Origin: Dyella sp. ASV24
Lineage (GTDB): Bacteria; Pseudomonadota; Gammaproteobacteria; Xanthomonadales; Rhodanobacteraceae
Direction of reading: 5' to 3'
NCBI RefSeq assembly: GCF_016428905.1
Contig: NZ_JAELTQ010000039.1
Location: 1-36,078 of the forward strand
Length of the DNA: 36,078 nucleotides
A model generated the notes under the pieces. It was not told the DNA's origin, ran no database searches, and was given only the letters and a program-made list of their open reading frames with translations. This document shows positions 31,852 to 36,078 of this stretch, in pieces (positions within the stretch are counted from its first letter, which is position 1; every line of letters starts with the position of its first letter). A program made the position numbers and the translations under genes.

Positions 31852-32682
31852 TCAACCGAACTGCGTGCGCAGCTCCGCATACACCGGATCGGTGTCGGGG
31901 CGTTTGCCATGCCACAGCTCGAAGGTATCGGCAGCGGTTTCGATCAGCATGCCGAGGCCGTCGAAGGCGTATCGCGCACCCGCCGTGCGCGCCCATGCCA
32001 GGAACCCCGTGGCCGCCACGCCATAGGACAGGTCATAACAAAGCGCGCGGTTGCCGACGATGGCGAATGGCAAGTCGAGCGACTTGCCCAGCACACCAGC
32101 CGAGGTAGCGTTGACGATGAGGTCGAACGCGCCCAGATCGGCGAGGTCTTCCCAGTAACGCGTATGTGCGCGCGCCGGTTCGCCAATGGCGTCGGCCAGC
32201 GCGTCGGCGGCTTCAGGCGTGCGATTGACGATGGTCAACGTATCCACGCCGGCATCCAGCAACGACCACGCTACGCCACGCGCCGCGCCACCGGCGCCAA
32301 GCAGCAGGGCGGTGTGGCCGCGCAGGTCCACGCTGTGGCGCTCAGTGATGTCACGAACCATGCCGGCGCCGTCGGTGTTGTGGGCGGCAACGCGGCCACC
32401 GGGCAATGCGGTGAGCACGTTGGCCGTGCCCGCCCGGCTGGCAGCCTGGCTACGCTCATCAGCCATCGCAAAGGCCGCCGTCTTGTGCGGCAGTGTTACG
32501 TTCGCGCCGCGGCCACCGTTGGCGAGAAAGTCGCGCACAGCCGTTTCGAACTCGCCCGGCGCCGCGTCGATGGTGCGGTACTCCAGGTCGATGCCGAACT
32601 GGCGCGCGAACGCCTGGTGGATCTGCGGTGACAGCGAATGGCTGATGGGGTGGCCGAATACCGCGAACTGTCCTGCACTCAT
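31852..32682 (-). CDS. aroE: Shikimate dehydrogenase
   Basis: The 276-residue cytosolic enzyme of the shikimate pathway reduces 3-dehydroshikimate with NADPH. The N-terminus FAVFGHPISHSLSPQIH is the substrate-binding signature; catalytic Lys67 stands in NVTLPHKTAAF; NTDGAGMVRDI follows. The NADP-binding motif is LLGAGGAARGV. A strong AGGAG lies six bases before the start at 32682. It is convergent with the barrel gene and divergent from the small membrane protein gene. Confidence 0.97.
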   Translation of the reverse strand: MSAGQFAVFGHPISHSLSPQIHQAFARQFGIDLEYRTIDAAPGEFETAVRDFLANGGRGANVTLPHKTAAFAMADERSQAASRAGTANVLTALPGGRVAAHNTDGAGMVRDITERHSVDLRGHTALLLGAGGAARGVAWSLLDAGVDTLTIVNRTPEAADALADAIGEPARAHTRYWEDLADLGAFDLIVNATSAGVLGKSLDLPFAIVGNRALCYDLSYGVAATGFLAWARTAGARYAFDGLGMLIETAADTFELWHGKRPDTDPVYAELRTQFG

Positions 32683-32839
32683 GCGCGCTCCTGATGAAAG
32701 TCGATGCCGCCTCCAGGGGCGGCTTCCGGCTCGGCCGGACCGCCTATTTTAGCTCCGCAAGCCGCGCCGCGTGTGGCATCGCAGGTTTTGAGATCAGCGC
32801 CGGGCACGCTTGGCCTCAACACGACGACGGACCACAGCC

Positions 32840-33097
32840 ATGCGCCCCAGCACCCGAATTGCCCACCACGAACGCCTGCTTGGCGCCGCCCTGCTGTGGC
32901 TGCTGGCCGGCGCTGCGCTGTTGCTGACCACGCTGGTGCCTGCTCACACGAACACGTTTGGCTGGACGCCCGCGTTCTGGCTGGTGGGCGCACCGTTGGT
33001 CATGCTGCTGGCGCTGGAGCCGTCGCTGCCCCGTCAACTGTTGGGCCTGCTGGTCCGGCCGCGCCGCCGCTCGGCCGCGCGGCTGATCTGGAACTGA
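32840..33097 (+). CDS. Small membrane protein of unknown function
   Basis: The 85-residue protein has two predicted hydrophobic helices (about 14-36, LLGAALLWLLAGAALLLTTLV, and 46-65, AFWLVGAPLVMLLAL) and a basic C-terminus (RRRSAARLIWN). The ATG at 32840 is preferred; an in-frame TTG ten codons earlier is possible. Its ribosome site is weak. It is divergent from aroE. No family is recognised, but a composition of two helices with a positively charged tail is typical of real small membrane proteins. Confidence 0.6.
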   Translation: MRPSTRIAHHERLLGAALLWLLAGAALLLTTLVPAHTNTFGWTPAFWLVGAPLVMLLALEPSLPRQLLGLLVRPRRRSAARLIWN

Positions 33098-33286
33098 CCC
33101 GACCACGAATCTGCTTGGCAGTGGATGTCGCGGCAGGAACGTCGCGGCGTGGGGCTCCTGACGATGGCCTGGGATGGCTGGGCACCTCGTCGGAGCGGCG
33201 CGATGGACCGCGCCCGCGTGACGGCAGTTCAAGGATGGACTGCCGGAATCACCCCACTGCAATCACGCGTCCGCTCTATGCGGAGG

Positions 33287-34771
33287 CTATTTGGCCTCAC
33301 CCGCTCGTTTCAGCTCCATCCGCCGCAAAAACTCTCGCATGATGCGGCGATAGAGCTCTTCACCCAGGTGCTCATCTTCGACACCCGCGTCGATAGAGGG
33401 GTTGTCGTTCACCTCAATCACCACGGGCTTGTCGCCAATGCGCTTGATGTCCACGCCGTAGAGACCGTTACCCACGGCCTGCGTGGCCTTGAGCGCCAGC
33501 TTCACCACATCGGCCGGTGCCTTTTCGATGGGCAGTGTTTCCGACTCGCCGGTTTTCGACGCGCCCTTGGCACCGTGGTTGTAGATCTGCCAATGACCGC
33601 GCGACATGTAGTACTTGCAGGCGTACAGCGCCTCGTTATTGAGCACACCGATGCGCCAATCGAATTCGGTAGGCACGAACTCCTGTGCAATCAGCAGCGC
33701 GCTGTGCTGGAACAACTCGCCCGTCGCCTTGCCGAGCGCCACCTCGTTTTCCACCTTCACCACACCACGCGAGAACGAGCCGTCGGGAATCTTCAGCACC
33801 AGCGGAAAGCCGAGCTTCTCCGAAACCTCTTTCAAGCCCTTGGCGTCATCGCGATAGAGGATCTCCGTGTGCGGCACGGCAAGCTTGCGTGACACCATCA
33901 GGTCGTTGAGGAAGATCTTGTTCGTGCAACGCAGGATCGATGTCGGGTCATCCATCACCACCATGCCTTCCTTCTCCGCGCGATGCGCGAAGCGATAGGT
34001 GTGGTTGTCGCTGGCGGTGGTTTCGCGGATGAACAGGCCGTCGTATTCCGCCAGTCGCTGGTAATCGTTCTTGCCGATGGGGTCGACTTCGATGCCCAGT
34101 TCCTTGCCTGCGGCAATGAACAGCTTCTGCGCCTTCTTGTTCGACGGCGGCATCACCTCGTGCGGATCGACCAGCATGGCAATGTCGTAACGGAACTGCT
34201 TGCGCGCCTTGGGCTTGCGCCAGAGCTTTTTGCTGAAGCGATCCAGCTCTTCGGCGAAGGCGTCTTCCTGTGCGTCGTCCAGCGTGTGCAGGCCCACCGG
34301 CTTGATAGCACTGATCTGCCACATGCGGTCGCGCTCGAATTCGATGCGCAGCAGCGGGCAGGGAAACATTTCGAACACCTGACGCGCCAGATCCTGCAAC
34401 GCGGGATGGGCCGTCTGCCCGAAGTAGACCAGGATGCCGAAGTCGGTGGTGTCGCGACCGCCGGCCGGCAGGAAATGGGTGAGCTTGGAACTGAGGTCCT
34501 CGATCTCCAAGCCATACAGCGAACGGCGACGCAGATCGTTCACCGTGCGCACGGAAGGCATCACGCGATGCCCGCGTGCCTCGGCCAACAACGAAACGTA
34601 GTAGCCCGTGCCCAGGTACTTGTAGCTGCGGCACAGGTTGATGACGTGGGTGCGCTCGTCGTCGACGCCGACAGGTTCGCGCAGGTAATCCATCGCCGTA
34701 ACCACGTCTGCGGACGGGTAGTAGACACTCCAGTCGGAGGCCTTCTCGACAACAAGGACGAGACGAGTCAT
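33287..34771 (-). CDS. RLAN-domain RimK-type ATP-grasp ligase
   Basis: The 494-residue protein has an N-terminal RLAN-type domain (about 1-180, with RTHVINLCRSYKYLGTGYYVSLLAEARGH as its core, seen as VINLCRSYKYLGTGYY). An ATP-grasp domain of the RimK superfamily follows (about 270-480), with LKIPDGSFSRGVVKV, GVDIKRIGDKPVVIEVNDNPSIDAGVE-type metal site (VIEVNDNPS) and ETTASDNH. Family members join amino acids to peptides or proteins. The start MTRLVLVV at 34771 has GAGG upstream. The stop lies in a GAGGC/GCCTC stem and a GGCAGTTC/GGACTGCC hairpin follows at 33223-33244, a possible terminator. The divergent GNAT gene is the likely functional partner. Confidence 0.88.
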   Translation of the reverse strand: MTRLVLVVEKASDWSVYYPSADVVTAMDYLREPVGVDDERTHVINLCRSYKYLGTGYYVSLLAEARGHRVMPSVRTVNDLRRRSLYGLEIEDLSSKLTHFLPAGGRDTTDFGILVYFGQTAHPALQDLARQVFEMFPCPLLRIEFERDRMWQISAIKPVGLHTLDDAQEDAFAEELDRFSKKLWRKPKARKQFRYDIAMLVDPHEVMPPSNKKAQKLFIAAGKELGIEVDPIGKNDYQRLAEYDGLFIRETTASDNHTYRFAHRAEKEGMVVMDDPTSILRCTNKIFLNDLMVSRKLAVPHTEILYRDDAKGLKEVSEKLGFPLVLKIPDGSFSRGVVKVENEVALGKATGELFQHSALLIAQEFVPTEFDWRIGVLNNEALYACKYYMSRGHWQIYNHGAKGASKTGESETLPIEKAPADVVKLALKATQAVGNGLYGVDIKRIGDKPVVIEVNDNPSIDAGVEDEHLGEELYRRIMREFLRRMELKRAGEAK

Positions 34772-35127
34772 GACACCTCTGTCAGATGGAACCGAGGAGT
34801 GTCGTCACGCGGGGACGGGGCGGCACGGCGCAAGTGGCGCAGTGTGCGCACATGCGCGGCGCGACACAAGACAGCACCCCCGCCGGACTCATAGGCGGTT
34901 CAATTTCCTGGCGATGCGACCGCCTCTTCCGGAAACGTCAGGAAAATCATGACCGGCGCCGTCACCGCATCACGCCGGGACATCCACCTTTTCGTTACAT
35001 CCTGCGCAACGCGGCGCCCGGAGATTGAACACGCTCTGAAATCCGCCACAAGTCATCGTTGCCCCCGGGGGATGGGGGGACTACAGTGCGCGCCTTGTTT
35101 CATTGCGCGCCAGCGGAACCGCCCCTG
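34772..35127. other. 356-bp divergent region between the ATP-grasp and GNAT genes
   Basis: No gene is supported. It is GC-rich and holds the promoters of both genes. The rightward promoter candidate is at 35059-35087. The leftward one is not clear. A small inverted repeat GGCGC/GCGCC and short GC-rich segments are visible; nothing else stands out. Confidence 0.5.
35059..35087 (+). promoter_or_regulatory. Candidate sigma-70 promoter of the GNAT gene
   Basis: TTGCCC (35059-35064), a 17-base spacer and TACAGT (35082-35087) give a fair match to TTGACA and TATAAT at the right distance. Transcription would start near 35094, about 34 bases before the ATG at 35128. Confidence 0.4.
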
Positions 35128-35601
35128 ATGACACCCATGCCCGCGACCGCCGCTGTACGTGTGCGGCGCGCAGAACTCTCGGACCTCGACGACCTTGTTG
35201 CCCTGGAAGAGAGCAGCTTCGCGACTGATCGCCTGAGCCGGGCCCAGTACCGACGTCATCTGGACAGCGAAAGCGCACAAGTACTCGTCGCCAGCGCCAA
35301 TCACCGCCATTTCCTCGGCACGGCCGTGGTGTTTTTCCGCAAGGGCACCCATGTGGCGCGGTTGTATTCGATCGCCACCAAGGCGGAGGCGCGCGGCAAG
35401 GGCGTGGGTTCGGCGTTGCTGGACGCTGCGGAGAAACTCGCGGCGCGGCGGCGTTGTACGTCTCTGCGCCTGGAAGTGCGCATCGATAATCACGATGCGA
35501 TCCGGCTGTATGAGCGGCTGGGGTATGTGCGCATTGGACGGTATGCGCGGTATTACGGGGATGGGGCGGATGCGTGGCGGTATGAGAAGGTGTTCGGCTG
35601 A
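35128..35601 (+). CDS. GNAT N-acetyltransferase, RimI-like, of the type paired with RLAN ligases
   Basis: The 157-residue acetyltransferase has the GNAT fold: N-terminal VRRAELSDLDDLVALEESSF, motif A YSIATKAEARGKGVGSALL with the acetyl-CoA loop, then RLEVRIDNHDAIRLYERLGY and a YARYYGDGADAWRYEKVF end. That end is characteristic of the GNAT domain found fused to a C39-like peptidase in many RLAN-ligase operons. Here the peptidase domain is absent: the gene stops at the acetyltransferase. The start MTPMPATAAV at 35128 is preferred over a TTG-started longer frame; a second ATG at 35137 is possible. It is divergent from the ATP-grasp gene. Confidence 0.85.
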   Translation: MTPMPATAAVRVRRAELSDLDDLVALEESSFATDRLSRAQYRRHLDSESAQVLVASANHRHFLGTAVVFFRKGTHVARLYSIATKAEARGKGVGSALLDAAEKLAARRRCTSLRLEVRIDNHDAIRLYERLGYVRIGRYARYYGDGADAWRYEKVFG

Positions 35602-35723
35602 GGGTAATTGGGTCTTCTACCTGATGGGTTGGACGAGGCTCGCCTGATTCTTCCATTCAGGCCGTCATTTCGACGCGGATCCACAGTGGTAGCGCGGAAC
35701 GCGAGAGGCGCCTCTGTTTTTCT

Positions 35724-36078
35724 CCCTCTCCCCTGCGGGCGACCCGAAGGTAGTCCCCTTTTTGGGAGAGAGGGTTGGGGTGAGGGGTGGGTGCTCGCCT
35801 TATCGGTTCATCTCTGCCGTCATCCCGGCGCAGGCCGGAGGCGCTTCTCAACAGCCGAATGGCTGGTCATCCAGTAGCGGTATCGCTCGGTTGTTGCGCC
35901 ATCGCGACCTGGCCGCTTACGCAGCGGGCGTTTCGATCGTCTGCCGACGCTCGAGTCACTTTTCTTTTGCTGGCCCAAAAGATCCCACGGGGACTAGCTT
36001 CGCGTCGAAAGTAACCCAAAGAAAATGGCCGTAAGGCCAACGCCCGCAGCATTTCGATGGGATAAGCCCGAACGGCTG
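35724..36078 (-). repeat. Mosaic intergenic repeat, copy D (cut by the window edge)
   Basis: This reverse-orientation copy fills most of the gene-free right end (35602-36078); the first 120 bases of that stretch hold nothing recognised. It begins with the CCCTCTCCCC/GGGAGAG stem (35724-35733 and 35764-35770), whose loop is enlarged by about 30 bases. The 'gtgctcgcctta' module follows, then a 149-bp block (35904-36052) nearly identical to 13007-13155. The GGCC-N4-GGCC motif near its end reads GGCCGTAAGGCC here and GGCCATAAGGCC in copy C. The repeat continues past the window. Confidence 0.8.

Noticed and set aside
1-36078. CRISPR arrays, tRNA/rRNA genes, insertion sequences, prophage genes
   Set aside because: No regularly spaced repeats, no cloverleaf or rRNA motifs and no transposase or integrase frame were recognised. 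A covariance-model scan could still reveal a small RNA.

Overview
The window is GC-rich chromosomal DNA from a gammaproteobacterium, most likely in the Rhodanobacteraceae/Xanthomonadaceae (Dyella, Luteibacter, Frateuria or Rhodanobacter type). Three things point there: the gene families and their order (algZ-algR next to hemC; rsmG-parA-parB; a TonB-like protein with a helical repeat domain; periplasmic S9 and M61-like peptidases), the family of intergenic mosaic repeats with characteristic CTTTTCTTTG/CAAAGAAAAG hairpins, and the high-GC codon use that opens long antisense frames. No tRNA, rRNA, CRISPR array, insertion sequence or prophage gene was found. About 33 protein genes are supported.

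Layout. 1-485: mosaic repeat plus the terminator of the first gene. 486-7421: exported S9 peptidase, carboxylesterase, LytS-type sensor kinase and LytTR regulator (AlgZ/AlgR type), an exported TPR-like protein and hemC. 7476-11873: DUF481 outer-membrane protein, an unrecognised polytopic membrane protein, a WYL-domain regulator, a RssA-like patatin and a YeaO-like DUF488 protein. 11984-16546: GT2 glycosyltransferase, a 1.2-kb gene-free repeat island, then parB, parA and rsmG in leftward order, with a 187-bp inverted repeat at the rsmG/parA junction. 16730-18400: a mini-SPFH protein and a pirin. 18527-23849: a leftward cluster prlC - M61-like peptidase - xth - UPF0149 protein. 23961-26587: cyclic-nucleotide-binding patatin, gamma-carbonic anhydrase and a small tyrosine-phosphatase-like protein. 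26602-31824: a secretion/envelope block with two paralogous membrane proteins (one carrying a TonB C-terminal domain), a small lipoprotein, a secreted peptide:N-glycosidase A-like protein and a divergent outer-membrane beta-barrel. 31852-35601: aroE, a small membrane protein, a RLAN/RimK-type ATP-grasp ligase and a divergent GNAT acetyltransferase. 35602-36078: another mosaic repeat running off the right edge.

How the genes fit together. Housekeeping functions (haem, shikimate, DNA repair, chromosome partitioning, 16S rRNA methylation, oligopeptide turnover) are mixed with envelope and secretion functions. The least-explained parts are: (i) the 26.6-31.8 kb envelope block, where a plant/fungal-type N-glycan amidase sits beside TonB-like proteins and an outer-membrane protein; (ii) the RLAN-ATP-grasp/GNAT pair, which looks like a peptide- or protein-modifying amidoligase system without the C39 peptidase often fused to the acetyltransferase; (iii) the M61-like protein coupled to xth; (iv) the large inverted repeat that contains the rsmG stop codon; and (v) the four mosaic repeat copies in two orientations. 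No clearly new defence or mobile system is visible.
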